Assembly: GCA_037954325.1 (NCBI GenBank)
Contig: JBBMNZ010000007.1
Span: 16,965,001 to 17,029,000, forward strand
Origin: Fistularia commersonii
Taxonomy: Eukaryota; Chordata; Actinopteri; Syngnathiformes; Fistulariidae
Direction: 5' to 3'
Length of the DNA: 64,000 nucleotides
Below the pieces are notes generated by a model that was not told the DNA's origin, did not search any database, and was given only the letters and a program-made list of their open reading frames with translations. Both the position numbers and the translations under genes were made by a program. Of this stretch, positions 48,801 through 56,101 are shown piece after piece (the stretch's first letter is position 1; the number at the start of each line of letters is the position of its first letter).

Positions 48801-50781
48801 AGCGACTTTTTCTAAAATTGTTTACTTCAGAGGTTTTGTTTTTCCCCTCATCCGCCGTGAAGAAAGTCAAGTCGACTTTGTTTCTTTGCACAATGAGCAG
48901 AAATCTACGAACGGAGGATGAAACCACTTGGCAATACACATAAAGTTACGAGGCTCTAAAATAAAATTAAAAGATAAAAATGGATGGGGATGGTCCTTCA
49001 GATATAGGTGACTTCCACACAGTCTGAGTCCCTCACTGACTAAATCTGATGTAAACCCCCTTTTCTTGCCGGGCCAGTCCTTCTAACCACTTTTGACACG
49101 TCTTTTTATCGGATGCCATCGTGTCTTTTAGGTTCCCGGCTCATGAACGTGACCAACGCCAGTGAGGTTTCCACTTTGACCGTTGATCCCACGCTGCAGG
49201 CGTCGAGTGTCTTCCCCCAAAACGCTGCACCCGCCCCCGTTGACTCGGACGCCAGCAAGGTGCAGAGCCGAGGGGCCGGTCTGAGCAAGGCCTTCGTGGG
49301 CCAGAGGAGCAGTTTCTCCGTGGACTGCAGCAAAGCTGGTGAGAGAGGCTCTTCCATCGGAACCGGACGAGAGATCGTCTTTTCAAAGTTAGGCGAAAGA
49401 GCCGTAGGGTTATGAAAAAAAAAACGCTGTGTGAAATGAAGATCAAGTCTTTAGATCAGGGGTCCCCAAACTTTGTCCTGCGATGGACAAATAACTTTTC
49501 CCTTCTCTGATGGGGGGGCCAGGCCAGTTTGTAACAAAAAGTGTGATGATCGCAGAGGTGTCTAAAGATAAACATTATTTTATTGTTATTTTTTTGTTTT
49601 ATTGACTGTCTTTTATTGTTATTGTTAATGTTATTTATTGTTTTCCAGAAAGTCACACATTACCAAAAATTAACCCTTTCTGGGACAAAAATAGAAAATA
49701 AATAATAACATTATTAATGAATAATGTCTTTGTCTCATCTCTTGACAGATGAGACAAACAGCCTTTTCTTTGAATTGAACAAAAAAAATAATCATTTGCC
49801 CACTGCAGGTTAAATACCCTGCATTCTGAATCTATTTTTCTCTCACTTAATCTTTTCGCCATTATTCCGTGTTAATTGACATGGGTGTGTCCAGGATTTT
49901 TTTTTTTTTTTTGACGGAGGGGTTTCAGATCAGGCACAGACTGCAGAAAGGGGGGATAGAATGTTACGTTCTAGGCACGTGAGAGTCACGATTACGTCGC
50001 CAGAATAAAAAAAAAGAAATCCTAATGCATCTCTGGTATTGTTCAGGGGCCGAGCAAAATGTGGAGGCGTGCCGTATCCGGACCCCGGGTCGTAGTGTTA
50101 GGACCACTGCTTTAGATTAATAGGATTCATGGCCTTGATGGATTTCAAGCCAATACCCTAATCGAAATAATCCACTTGTGTCAACACAGGAGGATGGAAC
50201 TATTAATTTGATAAAACCTAAAGTGCAGCTGAATTGCATCAAACTACACCTGTTTGACGACGACAGTAATGTCTATTTGAGAGGATAACGTACGGCAAGA
50301 AACCAAGAGGAAAAACTAAAATACTTTATGGTTAAAAAGTCATTGTCAATAAAAACATAAATGGACATAACTTTGTGAGGATTTTGCTACAACAAATAGC
50401 CTTAGCAGGTATTTTGTGTAATGTATCAATCATGAATCCAGCATTTTGAAAGTTAAATTTGTGTCCAGCTTATATGGGAGAAAAAACAAAAAACTCCCAC
50501 TCGGTAAATCCATCTTGTCTCATGAAATTATACGATTATATGAAATTATATGATATCTAATTATCTCCCCTGGTAACACCTTGTCCTCCCCAGGTAAGGA
50601 CATGCTCCTGGTGGGGGTCCAAGGCCCTCAGGTTCCCTGCGAGGAGGTTCTTGTCAAACACCTGGGCAATCTGCAGTACAACGTCAGCTACGTGTTGAAG
50701 GAGCGGGGAAACTACCTCCTGGTTGTCAAGTGGGGCGACAGTCACATCCCCGGCTCCCCGTTCCGCGTCACTGTCCCATGA
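8597..50781 (+). CDS. flnb: Filamin B, all coding exons but the first
   Basis: Filamins are homodimeric actin cross-linkers and scaffolds for integrins and signalling proteins. 48 exons join in phase without a stop: 8597-8706, 9448-9583, 10581-10678, 14091-14238, 15080-15198, 15285-15359, 15548-15710, 15837-16037, 16149-16286, 16950-17076, 18697-18833, 18962-19155, 19857-19970, 20090-20233, 25012-25135, 27126-27286, 27527-27617, 27711-27865, 28258-28375, 28475-28554, 28649-28834, 29095-29409, 30092-30200, 30782-30982, 31079-31252, 31458-31620, 32036-32196, 32773-33064, 33482-33635, 33711-33900, 33971-34218, 35319-35402, 37341-37446, 39748-39888, 40490-40618, 41142-41315, 41622-41780, 41949-42152, 42587-42739, 43101-43223, 44941-45207, 45467-45604, 45686-45801, 47126-47258, 47368-47544, 48277-48495, 49132-49338, 50594-50781. 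Total 7,544 nt; the first two bases finish a codon from exon 1, which lies upstream of the window. The B paralogue is chosen from the C terminus (KERGNYLLVVKWGDSHIPGS), the hinge-1 flank GFRPFDMVIPF and the stretch RRSQVKLGSAADFSLDI. A second teleost flnb copy cannot be excluded. Confidence 0.93.
10950..12625 (-). mobile_element. Decayed Penelope-like retroelement (RT plus GIY-YIG remnant)
   Basis: On the minus strand the region from about 12620 opens with PKIHKG, followed by reverse-transcriptase motifs at 12264-11959: MGSPIPPIV, then WFRYVEDTWVEIKN, then KFTREDVTDDKLPFLDC. Further on, REALRSCGYRNWAFAK belongs to the connector. At 11380-11303 a GIY-YIG nuclease core is seen (VVYGSACTEDCDEVYIGVTE). 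The RT plus GIY-YIG order is diagnostic of Penelope-like elements. The frame is broken by many stops and shifts, so the copy is inactive. It lies opposite to flnb in the intron 10679-14090. Both ends are approximate. Confidence 0.88.
15080..20233 (+). CDS. flnb: flnb exons 5-14: Ig-like filamin repeats 1-5
   Basis: Ten exons. Repeat 1 runs over 15080-15198, 15285-15359 and the start of 15548-15710; repeat 2 ends at 16037; repeat 3 uses 16149-16286, 16950-17076 and 18697-18833; repeat 4 ends at 19155; repeat 5 uses 19857-19970 and 20090-20233. Each repeat shows the family landmarks: V.A.GPGLE.TG near its start, an AG.G turn, DG.Y.C.Y.P, and IP.SPF before the last strand. In repeat 4 the usual GPGL reads GHGL (RAWGHGLKGG). 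These repeats form the proximal half of rod 1. Intron 17077-18696 contains a truncated LINE tail; the other introns here are short and unremarkable. Confidence 0.93.
17861..18352 (-). mobile_element. 5'-truncated LINE: ORF end plus 3' tail
   Basis: The minus strand carries 60-100 codons resembling the end of a non-LTR retrotransposon ORF (GRSFLPEAIRLFNSS), followed by a 3' region that ends in the A/T-rich tail TTGTTCTTATTCTTATT at 17877-17861. The same 3' region recurs at 38207-38325. Family assignment within LINEs is left open. Confidence 0.6.
20234..20464 (+). other. In-frame read-through of flnb exon 14 into its intron
   Basis: The donor of exon 14 (AGG then gtaagc) is strong, yet the reading frame stays open past it for 76 further codons to a TAG at 20462-20464. 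The predicted tail is hydrophilic and mixed-charge, ending TYTEERYSC. An ATTAAA at 20581-20586 lies about 115 nt after this stop. If retained or polyadenylated here, the product would be a truncated filamin: actin-binding domain plus repeats 1-5. This is an inference; a chance open frame of this length is possible. Confidence 0.35.
20779..20843. repeat. (GT)n microsatellite
   Basis: About 30 GT units ending in a short GC-alternating tail, in the intron between repeats 5 and 6. Confidence 0.95.
21629..21977. mobile_element. Fold-back (palindromic) non-autonomous element
   Basis: The ends are long inverted repeats: the left reads GGTCAATAAGTGTTTGACCT and the right, on the opposite strand, GGTCAATAAGTGTTTGATCA. 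Both continue inward with CCTGTGATTTT, AATTTCAT, ATTTC.ACT and GAGACAGAATT. Nearly the whole 349 bp is an imperfect hairpin whose centre has A and T runs. No coding capacity; a MITE-type element. Confidence 0.75.
25012..28834 (+). CDS. flnb: flnb exons 15-21: Ig-like repeats 6-8
   Basis: Exons 25012-25135, 27126-27286 and the first part of 27527-27617 give repeat 6 (SHPDMVRVFGPGVERTG, DVSVGIKCEPN, DTFTVKYVPP). Repeat 7 continues through 27711-27865 to 28258-28375 (SHDASKVKAEGPGLARTG, VQQGDMEVTVKFGGDPI). Repeat 8 uses 28475-28554 and 28649-28834 (VGQEQQFMVDTKGAGGQG, YDGHPVPGSPF). The acceptor of exon 28475 is a pure run of 23 C followed by AG. The acceptor of 28649 (GGTACTAG) is weak, but the joined frame RSPTQRAVPCKVEP matches the family. 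Intron 25136-27125 is AT-rich with homopolymers; no extra exon seen. Confidence 0.92.
28450..28472. repeat. Pure 23-C run serving as polypyrimidine tract
   Basis: Twenty-three C residues lead directly into AG at 28473-28474, the acceptor of the repeat-8 exon 28475-28554. The opposite strand is a 23-G run. Length variation here could affect splicing of that exon. Confidence 0.9.
29095..31620 (+). CDS. flnb: flnb exons 22-26: Ig-like repeats 9-11
   Basis: Exon 29095-29409 is the largest (315 nt, phase 0 at both ends); it encodes nearly all of repeat 9 (VKAYGPGLKGGLVGNPADFT) and the start of repeat 10. Exons 30092-30200 and 30782-30982 finish repeat 10. 31079-31252 and 31458-31620 carry repeat 11 (GVFREATTTFTVDARPLT, GGDHVTAEIRNPSGAQTEC). 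Repeat 10 has a Ser/Thr/Pro-rich stretch (EAAPSSPTSPTGSYSG) just before the exon 30092-30200 donor, where human filamin B has a shorter segment. A complete hAT-type element sits in intron 29410-30091. Confidence 0.92.
29515..29980. mobile_element. hAT-type non-autonomous element with 8-bp TSD
   Basis: Flanked by a perfect 8-bp duplication TTCAAGGT at 29507-29514 and 29981-29988. The ends are short inverted repeats (CAGGGCTGAGCAAACTA against CAGGGTGGGAAAACTAC). The 3' part includes GGGCCGGATGTGGCCCGCGG, common in fish hAT-derived repeats. No transposase frame. Inserted in the flnb intron inside repeat 10. Confidence 0.88.
31697..31846 (-). repeat. Dispersed repeat copy 1 (inverted)
   Basis: Minus-strand copy of a ~120-nt repeat whose head reads ATTACATTGCATTTGGCAGA and whose tail reads AGCTTGGGTTGGTGAGG followed by a T run (A run at 31699-31718 on the plus strand). 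It is nearly identical to 44486-44605 and 47805-47947. SINE-like size; family not assigned. Confidence 0.8.
32036..34218 (+). CDS. flnb: flnb exons 27-31: Ig-like repeats 12-15
   Basis: 32036-32196 and the start of 32773-33064 complete repeat 12 (GLGITVEGPSESKMTCKDNK). 32773-33064 and 33482-33635 give repeat 13; 33482-33635 and 33711-33900 repeat 14 (DQDGKPKPSSVQDNNNGTYT); 33971-34218 repeat 15 (VGPTVAIGEKMGLLVNTKGA, NIPHSPFKVR). Repeat 15 ends at the donor AGG then gtgagt, after which hinge 1 begins. This is the distal end of rod 1. All junctions are in phase. Confidence 0.93.
35319..37446 (+). CDS. flnb: flnb hinge-1 exons 32-33 and start of repeat 16
   Basis: Exon 35319-35402 is 84 nt (28 codons, phase 0 on both sides) and encodes ATDEVPMMQAQM...GAGFKPW. 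From memory, the human filamin B hinge-1 exon ends with the same FRPW-type residues, is symmetric too, and is skipped in some isoforms. Exon 37341-37446 encodes VTSDGYEPMGSSVNGSGFRP and FDMVIPFSFKKGEITG, the entry to repeat 16. Hinge 1 gives the rod flexibility and is a calpain-sensitive region in filamins. Leaving out exon 35319-35402 preserves the frame. Three TGCATG motifs follow it in the intron. Confidence 0.93.
35477..35987 (+). promoter_or_regulatory. Three TGCATG motifs downstream of the hinge-1 cassette exon
   Basis: TGCATG occurs at 35477-35482, 35676-35681 and 35982-35987, that is 75, 274 and 580 nt after the donor of exon 35319-35402. (U)GCAUG is the binding site of RBFOX splicing factors; sites downstream of a cassette exon usually favour its inclusion. 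RBFOX1 and QKI have been reported to control human FLNB hinge-1 exon choice. Activity in this species is inferred. Confidence 0.5.
38207..38325 (-). mobile_element. LINE 3'-end fragment, second copy
   Basis: Shares the segment ATCCCGAAGGAAATTGTTGT and the flanking ~100 nt with 17868-17995. Preceded by a short GAGATGA-type simple repeat. Retains only the 3' UTR end. Confidence 0.65.
39748..43223 (+). CDS. flnb: flnb exons 34-40: Ig-like repeats 16-19
   Basis: 39748-39888 and 40490-40618 cover the rest of repeat 16 and the start of 17 (EVLMPSGKSAQPLITDNLDG, SYGVANKTATFTIYTEDA). 41142-41315 completes repeat 17 (GGLDLAIEGPSKAEISC). 41622-41780 and 41949-42152 give repeat 18 (RRSQVKLGSAADFSLDI, ISFIPREVGEHLVSILKNGN). 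42587-42739 and 43101-43223 give repeat 19 and the linker to 20 (YGGLALSIEGPSKVDIQTED, TGEGRIRESITRR). Repeats 16-21 form the compact rod 2, in which 17, 19 and 21 bind partner tails. Exon 43101-43223 is 123 nt, phase 1 on both sides, so skipping removes exactly 41 residues. Intron 42153-42586 holds a small inverted-repeat element. Confidence 0.94.
42178..42460. mobile_element. Small inverted-repeat element
   Basis: CGTAATTTCCGGAC at 42180-42193 is matched 12 of 14 in inverse orientation by GTCCGTAAATTATG at 42445-42458. Subterminal GACAAGCCGCGACTTTTT and GCAGCTTATATTGAGG resemble a dispersed fish repeat seen elsewhere with CGGACTATAAGCCGC ends. No clear target duplication found. Confidence 0.6.
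43560..43807 (+). promoter_or_regulatory. Extended pyrimidine tract before the candidate alternative exon
   Basis: About 245 nt of nearly pure C/T sequence, rich in CTTT, TCTT and CCCTTTC units, runs straight into the acceptor CCCCTCAG at 43800-43807. Such tracts bind U2AF and also PTB-type repressors and are common before regulated exons. No other acceptor of this gene has a comparable tract. It may instead be a plain low-complexity expansion. Confidence 0.5.
43808..44044 (+). CDS. Candidate alternative flnb exon inserted between repeats 19 and 20
   Basis: Between CCCCTCAG and a donor (GTGGAGG then gtgcgt) lies 237 nt of GC-rich open frame, phase 1 on both sides. Spliced after 43223 it reads LKIP-V-SWFLLVLSRQSSSQAYRSC... 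and rejoins ...GTKVEG-A-IDMQDVTAEV. Skipping it joins LKIP directly to AIDMQDV, which resembles known filamin A and B. Filamin C carries an insertion of about 80 residues at this same place, recalled as beginning NWFQ. The fish exon shares only the SWF start and its position; its remaining 70 residues look unrelated. It could be a diverged insertion exon, an exonised sequence, or chance. Confidence 0.35.
44486..44605 (+). repeat. Dispersed repeat copy 2
   Basis: Plus-strand copy from ATTACATTGCATTTGGCAGA to AGCTTGGGT. It lacks the GTGAGG plus T-run end. Lies in the intron after the candidate alternative exon. Confidence 0.8.
44941..48495 (+). CDS. flnb: flnb exons 41-46: Ig-like repeats 20-23
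   Basis: 44941-45207 carries repeat 20 (IDMQDVTAEVTSASG, PFQFTVGPFGEGGASKVRAG). 45467-45604 and 45686-45801 carry repeat 21 ([40 protein letters not shown]), the main integrin-tail binding repeat in filamins. 47126-47258 and 47368-47544 carry repeat 22 (ESGLKVNHPASFAVRLNGAQ, IRFIPRENGIHTIDVKFNGS). 48277-48495 carries repeat 23 (SEFIINNTKAGQGSLAVTIE, YTPMAPGNYLISVKYGG). YIAQEPG and YLVPVVAP are filamin-B-like readings. Intron 47545-48276 contains a copy of a dispersed repeat; intron 45802-47125 has no recognisable exon. Confidence 0.95.
47805..47947 (+). repeat. Dispersed repeat copy 3
   Basis: Plus-strand copy with head, body and the GTTAGTGAGGG plus T-run end, in the intron between repeats 22 and 23. 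Differs from copy 2 by only a few substitutions. Confidence 0.8.
49132..50781 (+). CDS. flnb: flnb exons 47-48: hinge 2 and dimerisation repeat 24, stop codon
   Basis: 49132-49338 encodes hinge 2 (SRLMNVTNASEVSTLTVDPT, then a Pro/Ala-rich linker) and the start of repeat 24 (SDASKVQSRGAGLSKAFVGQ). 50594-50781 encodes KDMLLVGVQGPQVPCEEVLV and the terminal IPGSPFRVTVP, then TGA at 50779-50781. Repeat 24 is the self-association domain of filamins. The intron between them holds a complete 654-bp hAT-type element. The acceptor is CCTCCCCAG; the exon's own first bases GTAAGG look like a donor, but the frame requires them as coding. Confidence 0.95.
49457..50110. mobile_element. hAT-type non-autonomous element with 8-bp TSD
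   Basis: The 8-bp duplication CTTTAGAT is perfect at 49449-49456 and 50111-50118. The ends are CAGGGGTCCCCAAACTTTG and, inverted, CAGTGGTCCTAACACTAC. 654 bp, AT-rich inside, without a transposase frame. Lies in the last flnb intron. Confidence 0.85.
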
Positions 50782-52135
50782 CGCACTCACGACACCTGCC
50801 TCTTCGCCTCTCGCCCCGTCCTGCATCTTCCTGTCCCACTAAAGCCGAACTTCGTCCTCAGACAATTCCCGGACTGCCTCCCAAGCAGGGGGAAAGTGTC
50901 AGATCTTCACGACTCTCCAAAAAATTGAAAGGGATTTGAAAACATTTAAGAGATTGGTGTCCTGATAGTCAGAGGCCAAGACTTTGAAATGGCCCGATAC
51001 AAAACTGACTCAGACGTGACCTGTTGATTGTTTGCCACGACAAAATGATTATTTGACAGATATTGCACTCGAAGTTAGTTTTGAAACTTGATTGGCAGAT
51101 GTTTACTCTCGTGCCTAATATTCCCCACTTTAAACTCCTAGGGGGCAGCACATGCCTCCTTTTAGGCCTTGTCTCAACTTTTCATTAAGGTGTTTGACTC
51201 TGCTGTGGTCCAAAGAGGACGTCACACACACACACACACATGCACACGCGCGCAGTGAGGAAATAGGGCATATAAAATAGTCCGAGTCACACAATTGATG
51301 GAACGCTGTGATTTACACTAATTCACAATTGTCACCAGCTGCACTGGATGACTAGATTTTACATACACGTAACCCCCCCCGCCCTATTTTGGATGATCTC
51401 AACAGTGCTTACTTTGATTCTGACATTGCCATTGGAGAAATCCGGTGTCAGTTCAGTTTGGAATCGGCGCTATCAGACGGCACCGGGTTGTCAGCGTCTC
51501 TGGTAAAGTTGACCCTTTCGAAGTGCAGATGGCCCCGGGGTCGCCCTGCGACTGGAAACCGTGTGACTACTGATGATGCTGTTTTGTTTCTTGCTTCTTT
51601 CTCGCGGCCCCCGGACGAATTTTGCCGTACGAGAACGGCCCGCACACTACTGCATCCTGCACTGCACAGCAGAAAATCGAATAACTGTATGTTTGTAGAA
51701 ATCCGCTCCCGTCGCTGCTCTGTCCTACCTGCAGCTGCAATGTCATGCCAGCAGATTTGACTTTTTTTTTTTTCTTCTATTGTCTTTAATTTTGTAGCTC
51801 CTTTCTGATCTGGTCAAGAATGAGAAATATCCAGCCACAGAAGGAGGAACATTAATTAATTTTTATCTTCTATCCACAGTATTTATGTACCTGTGAAAAG
51901 TCAAAGCAGTTCAAATTAAATCAGGTCTGCGCTTACATACATTTTTTTTTTCTTTTTTTTTTTGTTATTCCAGATTGAAACCGTCTTTGGGTTTTTTCTG
52001 GTCGCTGTTGCCTAATAATTACTGTTCATTTTGATACTGAAGGGATTTTGGAGGATTTTGTACTTGGAAAAAACTATGTGAAATTAAACCCTGAAATTAT
52101 GTACATTTTTACAATAAAATTAACTAGAGTTAAGA
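50782..52135 (+). other. flnb: flnb 3' UTR with polyadenylation signal
   Basis: After the stop, about 1.35 kb lacks convincing coding potential. AATAAA at 52113-52118 (context ACAATAAAATTAAC) is the first canonical signal found, followed by a T-rich stretch. A short (CA)n tract at 51223-51240 and a T run near 51759-51771 lie inside. The exact cleavage point is inferred. Confidence 0.65.
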
Positions 52136-55100
52136 TGAAAGCAACTTCAATGTGTTGCCTTTTTTTTTTCCCACCCTTGGGAAGTTGATCAGTTGTGGTA
52201 GTTCCTCACAGCAGATAGATTTATTAAAAATAAATAGTAGCACATTTGAAATAAAGTAAGAGAACGCAAATACAATGGCATAGTGGTCACATTTTCTTTA
52301 AAAGATTGAATCAATGGAAAGGGCAAACAAAAAAAGTTGGAAATCTTCCCTGACACGCAATAAGAAGGTTTTAAGCTTTGGTTTTTTGCCTGGACTTTGC
52401 ACGTTCTTCTATGTTCTTCTGCAGGTGTGCAGGAAGTAGGGGACAATGCCGCTGGACTGGCAGACCGGGGTGGTGATCCCCCTTTTTTTAAAAAGATGGA
52501 TCAGAGTGTGTGCTCCAACTACTGGGGGACAAAAATGTGACAGTGGCTAAATTCAGCCCGTGTCTGTCCATGCCTTGGTTTCTTTCACTGGTTCCTCATA
52601 GACACCCTGGGAAAGGCCTTCTCTGTCCGAGCAAAAGTGGAAACCTGCCAGAAGACGGAAGAGAGAATGAGGAAGAAAGTTGGTCCAGAAGATGAGCAGT
52701 GACTCACAGGCCTTAAACCCCGCCATTGCTTCTCGTGTGGGAAGTGAACAACTTCGATTCCATTTTGAGAAATGAAGATGGTGAGGAAGAGGGACTTGTT
52801 TTTTTTGTGATCGATTGCAATGCTTTGGGTTTGAGGCTCAGCGAAACCAAAGGATAAAGACAAAGTGCACTATCAAAGTTGTCTCATTCAGCTTTTTAGT
52901 GAAAAATGCAGAAGGGGAACAGCTGAAATGTTTCTTTATTTTGGTTTCTGTTCTATTATGCTGACTTAAAAATCCGTTAATCTGAATTTGCTACTAAAAG
53001 ACATCCTTTTGTGTGAAGCAAGAGGGAGAGGCCTCACACCCCTTATCTGTGTTTACTCATGAATTAGAAAAAACACTTAAACTAGGGGTGTCGAACATAC
53101 GGCTCGCCGGCCGGAATCGGACCTCCTCTGAGGGACGATGGGTGATTTATACCGCTATCTTGATGGTCAAGGTTACTTCCCAATAAGGTGTTGTTTTTCC
53201 ACACTCTTTGGAAGTGGGCAGCCAGGTGGGCTAGGCCGCGTCTTGGACCGGGCCTCGGGATACGTCATCGATAGTTCGAAGGGGTGTTTGTGGTTCTGTT
53301 GGTTTCATCAGTGCATGATCTCCAGCTCTCGCTGGAGCGCTTCGCAGTAGAATCTGAAGCTTCCGGGATGAGGATCGGCAGCTCCAAATCCGAGACCATG
53401 GTGCTCAACCGGAAACAGATGGAGTCCCCGCTCCTGTTTGGTAAAGAAGTCCTGCCCGAAGTGGAGGACTTCAAGTATCTCGGGGTCTTGTTCACCTGAG
53501 TGGGAGATCGACAGGCGGTTCGGTGCAACATCTGCAGTGATCTGTCCTGGTGAAGAAGGAGCTGAGCCAGAAGGCGAAGCTCTGAATTTACCAGTCAGTC
53601 TCCGTTCCTACCCTCACCTATGGTCACGAACTGCGGGTACTGACTGAAAGAATGAGATTGCGGATACAAGCGAACGAAATGAGTTTTCCCCGCAAAGTGT
53701 CCGGACTCTCCGTTAAGGATAGGGTGAGAGGTTCGGCCATCCAGGAGGAGCTCAGAGTAGAGTCGCCGCTCCTTCGCATAGAGAGGAGTCAGATAAGGTG
53801 GTTCCCCCGGGACTCCTGGACGGCTCCCGGGGGAGGTATTCCAGGTATGTCCATCTTGGAGGAGGCCACGAGGAAGACCCAGGACACACTAAAGTGACTA
53901 TGTCTCAAGGCTGACCTAGGAGCGCCTTGGGATCCCCCAGAAGAGCTGGACCATGTGGCGGGGGAGAGAGAAGTCTGAGCCTCTGTTGCAGCTGCTGCCC
54001 CCGCGACCTGATGAAACCTTTACTAAAAGGTACCTTCAGCTGACAAACGTAGGGACAGCTTGGGAGCTGAGCTGCCTCCAGGGTTGAGGATGGACACAAT
54101 GCCCCCCCTGATGAGGACGGTGCCCCCCTAGACGAGGAAGACTCTATTACGATTCATCTCAACATGTAAGAGCTGTCCAAGTGTTTCAAAATAAGACTTC
54201 CTGTGATTGTAAGGATGTTCTTACAGGTCCAAACACACTTGCAGATCCTTCTTTTTCTGCAAGTTTTCCATCAATTTTGTTCAGGAATAAAAAGGTTTTC
54301 AAACGTAGGTCTGTAAACCTCGGACTGACTTTGAAATAAACCCAACCGTCTTTGTCATCCGATTGATTTTCATCATATTGATGTCAGTGCTTGATTAAAA
54401 AAAAAAAAAAAATTCTCATCTGCACGCAGGGGAAAGTCCGTAGCCTGTATCTGCAGATGAGGAGCCAGAGGAGAAGTTTGATATTTCCCCTGTTGTCGTC
54501 CTGGAAGTAGGGCTGGAGGCTGGGTGGGTAAAATACTAACAGAGTGAATCTTTCAACTTTGAAATTGCTAAAAGTGAATGTCTCAAATTTCTTTGAATTC
54601 CTGTAGAACAACTAACGCAATAAGCTTGTCAAGTGACCTTCAGAGAATATTCAATGTGGAGCTTTTCACTCTCAGACATTAAACTAGTGGCAGTAACTGG
54701 AATACTAATATTAGAATACTTTCGAAATCCCCACACCAATGCAAATGCAATGTGAAGTTGGACAAATACCTGTTCCTTAACTCCCAACCCAAACCATATT
54801 TTTCACCAGGCGATTACACAGTGGATTATAGAACGCCGCGCCATGCAAAGTCGTCTGCGGTGATGGACACTTTTTCCGCCAGGAATGGTGAGTTCGGCAG
54901 TGAGTCGACTGAACAGTTGTTATTTCAGAACCCACAACAATTGTGATGGGGCTTTGAGTCTATGCGACAAAAAAAAAAAACATCAACCATGTTAATCTTG
55001 ATTGACATGATGGAGCAAATCTCTCAGGTATGTTGTGTTAAAATGAAGTGTAATTATTGTTAACCTTATATAAACTACACATTAACTGATAGGCTTGGCA

Positions 55101-55909
55101 TTGTTAGTCATGCCTACTACGAAGTCCAAATACACAGAAGACGGGCAGGAAAGAAGCGGGATGATTTATTTCTCAGTGAACACATTAGAGGGTTAAATCC
55201 ATTCAGCTCACTGATGGCGAAACCACATTTGAATTCTGATTTAATTGTCCAAGCGATGGAGGCAATAAAGAATTACCACCATTGTTTCGTAGCAGGTGGT
55301 CATGTAATGTCAGATGAGAGTCCCTGGTGTTTGGGACACAAACAACAGGACTCTGCCTTTTCCCTCGATTATTGTTTACTCAGAGAGAAGAAACGTCTGA
55401 CTATCAATTATCCATGACCTGGAAATCCTGGATGTGACTCATATCACCTTACAAACCCGATACCCCTCTGATATTAAACACCAGGTCAATAAGTTCACTA
55501 AAATTAATGCATCTCTGGACATTTCTCTGATTTCTCAGGACAGTGCCTTGTCATTATATATCGTTGAATGGAACAGACAAATGTAAATACATCAATGATT
55601 AATAGACTTCTATTCTGTCTTTGAAACATTCACTCGCAAATTAAAATCCTGACACATAAGAAACTCTGCTTTCAAAGAAACTAACTTGAAAGTGTTTATT
55701 AAAGGATTGTTTGATGGTTACAAACGCTTCATAATATGACAAAAATGTATTGGTAAAAACGTAATAAGCATGTGTGGACTTCACAGCCATAGATTTTTTT
55801 TTCCTAAAATTACTTCAAAACAACAGAAGCTGGAAAACCTGGATAAGAAACAATTGCTGTGTTTTGGATAAGTGATTAAACACAAGGCTCGTCGACATTT
55901 TATGAGCGT
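52136..55909. other. Intergenic region between flnb and the C1q-like genes
   Basis: The two transcription units converge here. Apart from the LINE fragment at 53250-54120 and a short hAT-like scrap at about 53083-53135, I see no gene. The open frames at 54752-54946 and 55214-55417 lack splice context and resemble nothing I recognise. Confidence 0.65.
53250..54120 (+). mobile_element. Decayed LINE, C-terminal part of reverse-transcriptase ORF
   Basis: The first frame reads SVHDLQLSLERFAVESEASG, MRIGSSKSETMVLNRK and EVEDFKYLGVLFT, the post-palm region of a fish non-LTR reverse transcriptase. After frameshifts it continues MRLRIQANEMSFPRKVSGLS, RIERSQIRWF and then LGIPQ..W in another frame, the usual end of this ORF. 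Multiple stops make it dead. Exact clade not assigned. Confidence 0.85.
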
Positions 55910-55915
55910 TTTATT
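55910..55915 (-). other. Polyadenylation signal of the C1q A-like gene
   Basis: AATAAA on the minus strand about 190 nt past the stop at 56102. The 3' UTR would be about 0.2 kb. Confidence 0.5.
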
Positions 55916-56101
55916 GCTGCAGGCTGTTTTACACCAGTATGATGCAGAATTGTGGTACAGCAAATGCAGAAAATCCCCCAACAAAGTGATCAGGTTATTG
56001 GGTTTGAGGCAAATTGAGGGAAACAGCAGATCTGATAGTAAAACCAACAACTAAGGTGAGGTTTGAGTTGTCTTTTCTTTTCATTTTTTTTTTAATTTTA
56101 T

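Noticed and set aside
54752..54946. 64-codon open frame (GDYTVDYRTPRHAKSS)
   Set aside because: No homology, no splice or promoter context, in LINE-littered intergenic DNA.
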